DNA of 64,000 nucleotides from CAWBYL01 sp963793025 (GTDB lineage Bacteria > Actinomycetota > Acidimicrobiia > Acidimicrobiales > Acidimicrobilacustridaceae), in the NCBI GenBank assembly GCA_963793025.1, contig CAWBYL010000006.1:1364001-1428000 (forward strand), written 5' to 3'. The translations under genes were made by a program, and so were the position numbers. Position 1 is the first letter of the stretch, and the number at the start of each line of letters is the position of its first letter. Shown here in pieces: positions 8,773 through 19,079 of this stretch. Under the pieces are notes generated by a model. It made no database searches. It was not told where the DNA came from and saw nothing but the letters and a program-made list of their open reading frames with translations.

Positions 8773-8776
<4 letters not shown>
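7100..8776 (-). CDS. REC-EAL protein, putative c-di-GMP phosphodiesterase
   Basis: Of 558 residues, about 1-75 are an Asp/Pro/Gly-rich leader. Residues 80-200 form a receiver domain (VDDEEAN, phospho-Asp in LLVLDLHMPQPDG, Lys in FLTKPF), and a coiled-coil-like helix leads to an EAL domain at about 275-510. Catalytic landmarks of active c-di-GMP phosphodiesterases are present: GVEAL, the Asn of LSVNAS, IELTE, VDDAGAG (normally DDFG), IKLD, AEGI and GQGQ. Only the Phe of DDFG is changed, so activity is likely. The 60-residue C-terminal tail is acidic then Gly-rich. An internal ATG (MADIGQPVENAWILIVDD) is an alternative start. Its ATG overlaps the stop of the upstream kinase, so phosphorylation by that kinase is likely. 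Confidence 0.9.
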
Positions 8777-11172
<2,396 letters not shown>

Positions 11173-11357
11173 GTGGCCCCTTTCCGGGTCTCCGGTCCGA
11201 CCTCCTCTCATCGGCACGAAGCGACGAGGAGCCAAGGGGAATCTGGCGTCGGCGCCAGATGGGTTCGTATGGCCCACCGGATCCGGGGTCACGAGACCCG
11301 GGGTTGCCCGCCATGGTGTCCGGGCCCGGCGCCCGGATCGCCGCTAGCCCGGCGGGT
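11173..11357. other. Intergenic region with two inverted repeats
   Basis: No gene is visible here. The left part must hold the promoter of the PAS-kinase operon. A perfect inverted repeat ATCTGGCG-TCGG-CGCCAGAT occupies 11241-11260. A shorter one, GGGTC-ACGA-GACCC, lies about 35 bases further right, near the 3' side of the crotonase transcription unit, which starts at 12077 and ends at 11358. The repeats could be an operator or a terminator; neither has a clear T-run. Confidence 0.5.
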
Positions 11358-12077
11358 TCACGACTCCGGCAGCTCGACGACGAACTCGGCCACGTCGAGC
11401 GTCAGACCGGCGCGCATGGCGGCGATGATCTCGCCCCGGCAGTTCTGGCGGGTGGCGACGAAGGCGTTCGGCCGAAGCCGTTCGGCCAGCTCGGTGGCGT
11501 GGTTCACCGCGGCGTCGACGACATCGTCAGCCGGCACGGTCCGGTCGAGGTAGCCCGCGACCACGGCATCGTCAGGGTCGTAGATGGTGGCGTGGTTGAC
11601 GGCCTCGGTGAACGCGGCGTGGCTGAGTCGGCTGCCGGCCAGGGTGACGGCGAAGCGGGGTACCGGCATGCCGATGGCGACCTCGTTGAGGCCGAGCTTG
11701 AAGGTGCCCTCGGCGCCGATGCGGGTGTCGGCCGACAGGCACAGGATGGCGCCCATGGCCAGGGCGTGACCGGTGACGGCGAGCACGACCGGCTTGGGGA
11801 AGCCGTGGATCTCGAGGGCCAGCTCCGCCCCCACCCGCAGCAGCTCGCGAGCGGCGTCGGCGCCCGAGGTCATGGTGGCCAGGTCGAATCCGGCCGAGAA
11901 GCGGCCGGGCCGACCGGCGATGACGACGGCGCTCACGGCGTCGTCGTCCCGTGCTCGGCCGAGGGCGTCGGAGAGTGCGGCGCACAGGTCGTGCGAGATG
12001 GCATTGGCCTTGCCGTCGTCGATGGTGACGACGGCGACAGGGCCGCGGAGGTCGTAGCTGACGGCGGAGTCGGTCAT
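11358..12077 (-). CDS. Enoyl-CoA hydratase/isomerase (crotonase) family protein
   Basis: A crotonase-fold protein of 239 residues, slightly shorter than the usual 255-270. The CoA-binding and oxyanion segments are visible: RPGRFSAGFDLATM (first oxyanion strand), then HGFPKPVVLAVTGHALAMGAILCLSADTRIG (second oxyanion Gly in ALAMGA). The catalytic Glu pair of classical hydratases is not obvious: the region after the second oxyanion loop reads FKLGLNEVAIGMPVP, with a single Glu, so hydratase activity is uncertain and isomerase or hydrolase chemistry is possible. It stands alone, with a DUF6159 gene upstream in the same direction but 43 bases away. Confidence 0.85.
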   Translation of the reverse strand: MTDSAVSYDLRGPVAVVTIDDGKANAISHDLCAALSDALGRARDDDAVSAVVIAGRPGRFSAGFDLATMTSGADAARELLRVGAELALEIHGFPKPVVLAVTGHALAMGAILCLSADTRIGAEGTFKLGLNEVAIGMPVPRFAVTLAGSRLSHAAFTEAVNHATIYDPDDAVVAGYLDRTVPADDVVDAAVNHATELAERLRPNAFVATRQNCRGEIIAAMRAGLTLDVAEFVVELPES

Positions 12078-12120
12078 GGGGCGAACGCTAACCGGGGCGA
12101 ACCGGCGTCTGGAACTCCGC

Positions 12121-12978
12121 TCAGCGCAGGAACTTCGAGATGCCGTCCCCCTTCACCTTGAACGCGCCGGCGAGGGCCGATTCGGGGAAGCTGTCGCCGA
12201 TCGGGAGACCGACGGCGAACCGATAGAGCGCCGTGCGGTAGATCGCACCGAGGGCGGCCATGATCGACCCGGCCACGGCGACGTAGATGAACAGGAGCGG
12301 GATCCCGACGATCGGCACGAGGAGGCTCAGGCCCCCGAGGACGATCATCCCGGGGATCATGACGAGGGCCCCGACGAACCCCAGGCCGATCTGGGCGATG
12401 AGGTTCTCACCCCAGGTCTGCTTGAGCAGCAGCGCCGAGCGCTTGATGGCGGCGATGGGGCCGATGCCCTCCACGATGATGATCGGGACGGCCAGCCAGG
12501 TCACCACGTTCCAGGCCGCGCCCACCAGGGTCGTCACGAGCACCCCGAGGAAGCCGGCCCGCTCGCGGATCGCTGACAGGATGACACCCACCGTCGAGTT
12601 GATGGCCGACCACCCGAGGATCGACCCCGTTCGGGTGCTGGCCTTGGACAAGGCGCTCCCGATGGTCGGGTCGCCGCCCTCCAGGCGCTCGTTGGCTCCG
12701 GCCACCAGCACCGCACCGAAGAACTGGGCCACCATTCCCAGCACGAAGATGCCGATGATCCCGACGGTCCAGGTCATGGGCGTGGTGTTGAAGGCGTTCT
12801 CGCCGGGGGCGGGGTTGGTGACCTGCTCGAGGGTGAAATAGGCGCTGCCCCCGAACAGGACGGCCACCACCGTGCAGGTGGCCGCCGACACCAACGGGAT
12901 GGCGGCGAGCTCCTTGTCCTGCCGCAGGACGCTCAGGCTCGCCTTGGCCAGATCCACGCTGTTGGAGAGCTTGCTCAT
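12121..12978 (-). CDS. DUF6159-type integral membrane protein
   Basis: A protein of 285 residues starting MSKLSNSVDLAKASLSVLRQDKELAAIPLVS, which is the amphipathic N-terminal helix seen in DUF6159 proteins. About five or six TM helices follow, among them an LFGGSAYF segment, VGIIGIFVLGMVAQFFGAVL, AWNVVTWLAVPIIIVEGIG and a long Gly/Ile/Val-rich pair near the end. A cytoplasmic loop carries REDAxxRSA-like sequence (IKRSALLLKQTWGEN). The role of the family is unknown. The ATG is the natural start; further upstream the frame reads antisense to the acetolactate decarboxylase gene. Confidence 0.82.
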   Translation of the reverse strand: MSKLSNSVDLAKASLSVLRQDKELAAIPLVSAATCTVVAVLFGGSAYFTLEQVTNPAPGENAFNTTPMTWTVGIIGIFVLGMVAQFFGAVLVAGANERLEGGDPTIGSALSKASTRTGSILGWSAINSTVGVILSAIRERAGFLGVLVTTLVGAAWNVVTWLAVPIIIVEGIGPIAAIKRSALLLKQTWGENLIAQIGLGFVGALVMIPGMIVLGGLSLLVPIVGIPLLFIYVAVAGSIMAALGAIYRTALYRFAVGLPIGDSFPESALAGAFKVKGDGISKFLR

Positions 12979-13036
12979 GACAGGGTTATCGGTGGACGGC
13001 CGAAACGGGTTGAGCCGAAGGCTTGCGTCCCATGAG

Positions 13037-13834
13037 TCACCTCTCACCGCCGCTCGCCAGTTCCACGTGCACGTTGTGGCAGCGGCCGATGACGATCGTG
13101 GCCTGGAGGGCGGTGAAGTCGAAGACGTGGCCGCCAGTGCTGCGGTCGGCGGCGAGCATGTGCAGGTGGAAGCCGGCGAAGTCGAGGTCTGAGGCCGAGT
13201 CGGGGAAGCAGAACCCGACCATCGTGGCATCGAGGGTGTCGACGGTGAAGCTGTGCTGGTCGGTGGCGAGAACCTCGGCGAGGGGCCGGTACGGCCGGTG
13301 CTGGCGGCGCACGCTGCGGAACGCCACCGGACCGAACGTGCCGTCGACGCGGACGACGTAGCAGCCGTCAGCATCGGTGAGGTGCCGGCGCAGCAAGGCC
13401 TCGAACCCGGCCCTGTCCAGCGGCCCGTCCAGCGTCAACCGGGTGGTGGGCACGAGGTGGACGAGCACGGCGAAGGGCACGAAGGCGTCGGGGTCGCTGC
13501 GATGGGCGCGGCCGTCGACGTCGATGCTCCACACCTCGCCGTCGACCACCACCATCTCCCCGTCCAGCCCTTGCAGGGTGCCGATCCCGGTGTCGCCACG
13601 GCCGATGAGGTCGCGGACCTGCACGTCACCGTCGTAGGCGCCGGCCGACACACCGGCCGCCAAACCCACCTGCACGATGTCGTCGTCTTCCACGGCGTCG
13701 AGAGCTCCCAGCGCGGCCCGGTCGAGGGCGTCGATGGCGAAGTCGCCCTCCAGATGCGGTGCCGACTGTGCCCCGCGAGCGGCGAAGGGGGCGAGGGCGC
13801 GGGCCAGCCGGATGTCGATGCTCACCGGCGGCAC
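13037..13834 (-). CDS. budA: Alpha-acetolactate decarboxylase
   Basis: The enzyme converts 2-acetolactate to acetoin with a Zn2+ centre. The 265 residues carry the family blocks: a DGDVQVRDL start of the core, GIGTLQGLDGEMVVVDG, the FAVLVHL strand, and the C-terminal FAGFHLHMLAADRSTGGHVFDF with its zinc-binding His residues (HLH plus GGHV) and nearby Arg/Glu. Length matches the usual 240-265. No acetolactate synthase or acetoin reductase gene is nearby, so the substrate would come from valine/isoleucine biosynthesis elsewhere. The first GTG gives MPPVSIDIRL; a second GTG nine bases on is equally possible. Confidence 0.9.
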   Translation of the reverse strand: MPPVSIDIRLARALAPFAARGAQSAPHLEGDFAIDALDRAALGALDAVEDDDIVQVGLAAGVSAGAYDGDVQVRDLIGRGDTGIGTLQGLDGEMVVVDGEVWSIDVDGRAHRSDPDAFVPFAVLVHLVPTTRLTLDGPLDRAGFEALLRRHLTDADGCYVVRVDGTFGPVAFRSVRRQHRPYRPLAEVLATDQHSFTVDTLDATMVGFCFPDSASDLDFAGFHLHMLAADRSTGGHVFDFTALQATIVIGRCHNVHVELASGGER

Positions 13835-13862
13835 CGTACGCGCTCGGCCCGTTCGGCCGTCG

Positions 13863-15123
13863 TCATCCGCTGTCCGGGAACAGGGTGGCCAAGCCGTCGC
13901 CCGGTGGTGGGTGGCGGTCCTGGGGCCAGTTGCCCGGGGATGTGCGTCCGTCGGGGTGGGTGGCGGTGAGGTGGTGGTCGGGGTCGCCGGTGAGGGTCCA
14001 GCCGCCTTCGTGGAGGAGGTGGTGGTGTTGGTAGCAAACCAGCGCCAAATTGTTCATCTCGGTGGGGGCGGGCCAGTGGTCGATGTGGTGGCCGTGGAGG
14101 AACCGGCGGGCGGTGCAGTTCCCGAAGCGGCAGTGCCCGTCGCGCACGGTGAGCGCCCGGCGTAGGGCGGGGGCGACGGTGCGTTGGGTGGTGCCGATCC
14201 CCACCGCCCGGCCCGCCTTGTCCTGCACGAGGACGCTGATTCTCGAGTCGCACAGGAGCCGGCGGGCGGTTTCGGTGGCCAACGGTTCACCGGTCTCGAG
14301 CTCGGCGGTGGCCGAGGGGTCGTCGTCACAGATCGCGGCGAGCTCGGCGATCACGACCACGGTGGCCCGATCCGGGTCCTGATCCTCGGCGATCGTGACC
14401 GAGGCGAGAGCGAGCAGGCCGTCGGCTTGGCGTTGCCCCATGGTGGTCGAATCGCCGGCGACGCGGTCGGGCATGCCCCGCTCGATCGCTTTGAGGAGTT
14501 TGGCGCCGTCGTCGCGGGGCACCGACCCGGAGAACCGCAGTTCGTGCCCGACGGTCCACGCGTTGAACACCCGCGCCGCCCTCGCCGCCACATGATCGGT
14601 AGCGCCGGGTCGGCGCTGCTTGGCGGCGCGGCGTTGCAGAGCAGCCACCCCCATACCCGGCGCGGCGTCGGCCCACGCCTGATCAGTGGACTGATCGGCC
14701 ATCTCGGCCACTGGTGTGGCCTGCTCGGAGCTCAGCTCACCGCGGGCGGCTTTGTCGGCCAACGCCGGAAGCTTCGCGAGCTTGTGGCCCAGAGCGATCC
14801 GATCCGCCGCTGCTTTGCGTGACACGCCGAGCTTGTCGGCCGACCAGTCCGCGGTGTCGCGCGACCCGTCCGCGGTGTGGGCGCCGACGTTCGTCGACCA
14901 GGGTCAACACCCGTCGTTGTTGATGCTCGACCGCCGAGATCACCCGTTGCAGGTCTTCGACCGCCGTACCCAGATCACCCGCCCCCAACCGGCCCCACTC
15001 CAGATCGGCATCCAACCCGAACCGGGCGCCGCACACGGCCAGGACATCGGTGACGAGACCACCCGAACCGGCCGGCGTGGACTCACTGCAGTTCTGGTTG
15101 TTGTCGGTTTCCCCGTCGGCCAT
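13863..15123 (-). pseudogene. DUF222 / HNH endonuclease-domain protein, frameshifted in this sequence
   Basis: The N-terminal part (MADGETDNNQNC start, then LEWGRLGAGDLGTAVEDLQRV and VLTLVDER) and the C-terminal part (AHTADGSRDTADWSADKLGV onward) lie in different frames. Removing one base near 14890 restores a 419-residue DUF222 protein, the normal size. The HNH motif is intact near the C-terminus (CRFGNCTARRFLHGHHIDHW, then NLALVCYQHHHLLHEGGW). This large actinobacterial family (13E12-type) is often multicopy and possibly linked to mobile DNA, but its cellular role is not established. An assembly indel is as likely as true inactivation. Confidence 0.85.
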
Positions 15124-15281
15124 GGCCGAACCTCACGCGAACGAACCGGTCACGGACACCCCAACCACAACGGCCGGGCATCGAAAGGGGGAAGAACACC
15201 AGTATGTCAGATCGAACACCCGCGCGCAACCAATTTCCCCACAGAATCTCGCCTCGTCGCCCGCCAGTAGGTTCCCTGCCC

Positions 15282-16145
15282 ATGCGAACGTTCGAGGTGG
15301 AGGGGCCGGACGGACTCCGCGTCCGGGGGGACGAGCGGGGAGACGCGTCGGCGCCACCGGTCGTGCTGCTGCACGGCGGCGGGCAGACCCGGCACTCGTG
15401 GGGCGGTACCGCTGATGCTCTCGCCGACCAGGGCTGGCGGGCCATCACGCTCGACGCCCGGGGCCACGGGGAGTCCGACTGGTCGCAGGCCCAGGACTAC
15501 CGGCTCATCAGCTTCGCTTCCGATGTGCAGGCGGTGCTGGCCACGTTGGGCGGGCCCGCCTTCCTGATCGGGGCGTCACTGGGCGGGCTGACCTCGATCC
15601 TGTTGGCCGGTGAGGTGGAGGTCGGGATCGCCCGGGGGATCGTCCTCGTCGACATCATCCCGGACATGGAGCAGGCGGGGGCCAACCGCATCCAGCAGTT
15701 CATGGCCGAGCACGCCCGCACCGGATTCGCCTCGCTCGACGAGGTGGCCGACGCGGTGGCCGCCTACAACCCGCACCGCCCCCGCCCGAGCGACCTGTCG
15801 GGGCTCAAGAAGAACGTCCGTGAACGCGACGGCCGGTGGTACTGGCACTGGGACCCGGCCTTCGTCGGCGGCACCGCCGACCTCCCGCCCTCCGAGGTGT
15901 CCGATGCGCCCCGGCTGGAGGCCGACGTGGCGACCATCGTGGCCTCGGGGACGCCCATGATGCTGGTTCGGGGCAAGGTCAGCGATCTCGTGAGCGCCGA
16001 GAAGGCCGAGCAGTTCCGGGCTCGGTTTCCCGAGGTGGAGTACGTCGACGTGTCGGGCGCGGGCCACATGGTCGCCGGTGACCGCAACGACGTCTTCACC
16101 GCCGCCGTGGTCGAGTTCCTCGACCGGCACGGTCGCGCCGCCTGA
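15282..16145 (+). CDS. Alpha/beta-fold hydrolase
   Basis: A hydrolase of 287 residues. VVLLHGGGQTRHSWG gives the oxyanion loop, DARGHGESDW is the conserved turn after strand 4, and the nucleophile Ser lies in GASLGGLTS. An acid is likely in the MLVRGKVSDLVS strand end and the catalytic His in SGAGHMVAGD. The lid (about residues 140-200) is Trp/Arg-rich. The family covers epoxide hydrolases, haloperoxidase-like enzymes and esterases, so the substrate is open. The ATG starting MRTFEVEG is preferred, since sequence upstream in the same frame is basic and not conserved-looking. It reads divergently from the HNH gene. Confidence 0.88.
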   Translation: MRTFEVEGPDGLRVRGDERGDASAPPVVLLHGGGQTRHSWGGTADALADQGWRAITLDARGHGESDWSQAQDYRLISFASDVQAVLATLGGPAFLIGASLGGLTSILLAGEVEVGIARGIVLVDIIPDMEQAGANRIQQFMAEHARTGFASLDEVADAVAAYNPHRPRPSDLSGLKKNVRERDGRWYWHWDPAFVGGTADLPPSEVSDAPRLEADVATIVASGTPMMLVRGKVSDLVSAEKAEQFRARFPEVEYVDVSGAGHMVAGDRNDVFTAAVVEFLDRHGRAA

Positions 16146-16181
16146 CATCCCCCGGCGGTGGCGCGCCCGTACCATCCGGTC

Positions 16182-17261
16182 ATGGCGAGACGGGGCGAGG
16201 AACGGCGAGCGTCGGGACGTCAGGGCGTCGTGGCCCTGCTGCTGGTGGTCCTCGCCGCAGCATGTGGTGGGAGCGCCACGGAGGCCGATCCGGGGGAGTC
16301 CGGAGCCGCGCCCGAGGACGGGGCGGCGATGGAGCTGGGCGACGTGCCGGCGGGCTACCAGCTCGACAGCATCGACCAGTGGTCGAGCTCGGGGCGGCGC
16401 ATCGGCTACCGCTCGATCGACCCCGGTCCCTACGGCGACGACGGTTGGCAGATCCAGGTGACGGCGATGGTGCCTTCGCCGGACTGGAACATCGACCGCA
16501 TGCGGGCCCTCTACCGTCAGGCGGAGGAGTCCGGTGACGTGGACGAGCTGTACGCCGATGTCGATCTCGACGCCGAGGTCCGGGGCCACGAGGCCATCGT
16601 CGGCCCGGCCACCGACGACGGTCGCCAGTACGGCTACGAGGTGTTCTGGGAGGAGTCGCCGGGGCTGATGGTGCACGTGGAGGACGTTCGAAGGGACGGG
16701 CGTGGCACCCATCTGGCGACGCAGCAGTCGGTCCTGGACCTGGCCGAGCAGGTTCGGCCGCTCACCAGGTCGGAGTGGGACGCGGCGCTGGCCGCGTACG
16801 AGGTCACCGACGAGTACGCGGGACCACCCGAGGGGGCGGTGGAGACAGTCGTGGCCCGCGGTGACCTCGACGGCGACGTGTGGCAGCTGTCGGTCCTCGC
16901 CGAGCCCGAGGGGCAGACCGGGTACTCGACCTGCCTGCGTCTCAGCTACGCCGGGGAGGACACCGGTCCGGGATGCGCCGTCATCCGCGTGGTGCTCGGT
17001 GGCCATGGGTTCGTCGTCGGTTGGGCCGGCGCCTCGGCGAGCACGATGGTGATCGAAGCCGGACCGGGCTCCGAGTTCGAGACGTTCTCCGCCGACGTCC
17101 GCCCCTACGGAGACGGCCCGGTCCAGTTCGTCTACGTCGTTGCCCTGCCCGATGGGGCGTGTGCGGTCGATGTCCACCGCGACGAGCCCGGCCGGGGCGG
17201 GCCGTACTACCAGTACCTGCTCCCGGGCGATCCCGGGGCGCTGGAGTGCGCCGGCCGCTGA
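16182..17261 (+). CDS. Putative lipoprotein of unknown function
   Basis: The N-terminal region (MARRGEERRASGRQG, then VVALLLVVLAAACGG) is a lipoprotein signal with lipobox LAAAC. The mature part of about 325 residues is acidic and contains MELGDVPAGYQLDSID, a motif seen in several secreted actinobacterial proteins that begin with a 'DVPxGY' segment. The single gene lies 36 bases after the hydrolase and may be cotranscribed with it. It has no recognisable catalytic motif; two Cys near the C-terminus (about residues 310 and 355) might form a disulfide. Confidence 0.75.
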   Translation: MARRGEERRASGRQGVVALLLVVLAAACGGSATEADPGESGAAPEDGAAMELGDVPAGYQLDSIDQWSSSGRRIGYRSIDPGPYGDDGWQIQVTAMVPSPDWNIDRMRALYRQAEESGDVDELYADVDLDAEVRGHEAIVGPATDDGRQYGYEVFWEESPGLMVHVEDVRRDGRGTHLATQQSVLDLAEQVRPLTRSEWDAALAAYEVTDEYAGPPEGAVETVVARGDLDGDVWQLSVLAEPEGQTGYSTCLRLSYAGEDTGPGCAVIRVVLGGHGFVVGWAGASASTMVIEAGPGSEFETFSADVRPYGDGPVQFVYVVALPDGACAVDVHRDEPGRGGPYYQYLLPGDPGALECAGR

Positions 17262-17287
17262 CCGGGGCCGGCTGATGCTCCTTCGTC

Positions 17288-18124
17288 TCAGCCCGGCTCG
17301 GCCACGAAGTCGATGAGCTGCTCGACGGCGCCGACGAGCGGGGGTTCCAGGTCGGCGTAGCTGTTGACGGAACCGAGGATCCGCTTCCAGAACAGGCGGG
17401 GATCGGCGACACCGAGCCGGGAGCACACGCCCTCCTTCCAGTTCTCGCCCATGGGCACGTCGGGCCAAGCGGGGATGCCGACGACCTTGGGCTTCACCGC
17501 CGCCCAGATGTCGACGAACGGATGCCCGGTGACGAGCACGTCGGGATGGTCGACCCCGGCGGCGATGCGGCTCTCCTTGGAGCTCTCCACGAGGTGGTCC
17601 AACAAGATGCCGAGCCGTCGTCCCGGTCGGGGTCCGAAGCCGCGCACCACCTCGACCAGGTTGTCGGCTCCCTGCAGGGGCTCGACCACCACGCCCTCGA
17701 CCCGCAGGTCGTCACCCCAGACCTTCTCGACCAGCTCGGCGTCGTGGGTGCCTTCCACCAGGATGCGACTGGCCCGGGCGATGCGGGCCGGCGCGCCGGG
17801 CACCGCGACCGAACCCGATGCGGTGCGGGCCGGAGCCGTGCTGCCCGCCGCCGGCCTGGGTCGCACCAGGCTGACGCGCTGACCCTTCACGTTGAAGGCA
17901 CCGTCGCGCAATCGGGCCTTGTGGTCGCGACCGTGGGTGTCGCGAACGGTGACGAAGGCCTTGTCGCAACCGACGACCACGCCTCGGACCGGGGTGCCCC
18001 GGACCTCCACCTCGAGCCCGGGGGTGGCGGCGACCGTCGGCGGAGGCCGCTTCACCCGGGGGGCGTCGCCGTCGAGGTCGAGGGGTTCGGAGAGGATCCC
18101 CCGCATGTAGGGCTTGTCAGCCAC
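17288..18124 (-). CDS. DUF3097 family protein
   Basis: A protein of 278 residues typical of the actinobacterial DUF3097 family. An N-terminal beta-rich domain (about 30-85, GLEVEVRGTPVRGVVVGCDKAFVTVRDTHG) is followed by a Toprim-like core starting RASRILVEGTHDAELVEKVWGDDL, with the acidic pairs LVEGTHDAE and LDHLV and the HPDVLVTGHPFVDIW segment. Toprim-like folds bind Mg2+ and act on nucleic acids, but no activity is established for DUF3097. The GTG start abuts the stop of the ABC ATPase gene, so they are probably one transcript. Confidence 0.88.
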   Translation of the reverse strand: MADKPYMRGILSEPLDLDGDAPRVKRPPPTVAATPGLEVEVRGTPVRGVVVGCDKAFVTVRDTHGRDHKARLRDGAFNVKGQRVSLVRPRPAAGSTAPARTASGSVAVPGAPARIARASRILVEGTHDAELVEKVWGDDLRVEGVVVEPLQGADNLVEVVRGFGPRPGRRLGILLDHLVESSKESRIAAGVDHPDVLVTGHPFVDIWAAVKPKVVGIPAWPDVPMGENWKEGVCSRLGVADPRLFWKRILGSVNSYADLEPPLVGAVEQLIDFVAEPG

Positions 18125-18871
18125 TCACTCGCCGCCGACGAGCTCGCGGATCTTGGCCGCGGTGGCGGGCCCGTCGTAGGCCATCTCTCCGTCGCGGAGG
18201 CCGACGCAGCGGGTGGCCTTCCCGACGAGGTCGAGCTGGTGGGTGGAGCAGATGACCGAGGCGCCCTGCTCGACGACGTCGCCGAGGATCTCGACGAGCG
18301 TCTCCTGGCCCGGCGTGTCGAGTCCGACGAAGGGCTCGTCGATCAGCATCACGCGGAACGGACGGATGAGACCGAGGATGAGCCCGGTCTTCTGCTTGAG
18401 ACCGCGGCTGAACCTCGACGGCAGGTCGTCGACCCGCTCGGTGAGACCGAACATGTCGATGAGGTCGTCGGCGTAGTCCTCCCAGTCCTGGGTCTGGTGC
18501 AGCCGGGCGATGTACTCGACGTGCTCCCAGAGGCTCAGGTCGTCGTAGAGGACCGGGTTGTCGGGAAGGAACGACAGCGCGGCCCGGGCCTCGACGGTGC
18601 CGGCCGGGTTGCCCTGGATGAAGGCCCACCCGTCGCTCGCTTCGAGCATCCCCGACGCCAAGCCGAGGAAGGTCGACTTCCCGGCGCCGTTGGGCCCGAC
18701 CAGCATCACCAGCTCACCGCCGCCGATCTTCAGGTTCAGGGGCTCGATGAGTCCCATGCCGTCCCCGTAGTCCTTGTAGAGGTCGAGGGTCTGGAGCGAG
18801 GCCTTGGCGTCGAGCCGGGGCTCGGTGGCCGGGGTGGGCGGCTGCTTGGGGAGGGCGAAGGGCGATGTCAC
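18125..18871 (-). CDS. ABC transporter ATP-binding protein
   Basis: A single ATPase domain of 248 residues: Walker A GPNGAGKST (about residue 60), Q-loop region LSFLPDN, a signature of the ABC-2 exporter type (FSRGLKQKT), Walker B VMLIDEP and the switch His in CSTHQ. The 25-residue N-terminus is Pro-rich and not part of the fold. It lies downstream of a large multi-pass membrane protein on the same strand (207 bases between), the likely membrane partner of an ABC-2-type exporter. The substrate is unknown. The loose signature and this pairing fit exporters of lipids, antibiotics or polysaccharides, which is inference. Confidence 0.88.
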   Translation of the reverse strand: MTSPFALPKQPPTPATEPRLDAKASLQTLDLYKDYGDGMGLIEPLNLKIGGGELVMLVGPNGAGKSTFLGLASGMLEASDGWAFIQGNPAGTVEARAALSFLPDNPVLYDDLSLWEHVEYIARLHQTQDWEDYADDLIDMFGLTERVDDLPSRFSRGLKQKTGLILGLIRPFRVMLIDEPFVGLDTPGQETLVEILGDVVEQGASVICSTHQLDLVGKATRCVGLRDGEMAYDGPATAAKIRELVGGE

Positions 18872-19079
18872 TGGTGCTCGGCTTTTCGTGGCGATTGGTC
18901 ACCTGGCGCCGGTCGGCCGCGGCCCTGGATCGAGGGTGCGGGGAGCGGCGACGCCCGATGGGCGCGGCGCCACGGTAATCCGCGTCGACGCTCCGCAACG
19001 ACCGGGCCCGCCTGGTCCGGGATGGGCGTCGTCGCGCCCGGGGTGGAGCGCATCGGCCTCCGGCTCGTCGAGTCCGGTC

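Noticed and set aside
13863..15123. Possibility that the HNH gene is a homing endonuclease or part of a mobile element
   Set aside because: No intron, intein, terminal repeats or transposase genes are nearby; DUF222-HNH proteins are common in actinobacteria.
18408..18430. Degenerate ABC signature (FSRGLKQK) in the ATPase
   Set aside because: ABC-2-type exporters often have such loose signatures; not evidence of inactivity.
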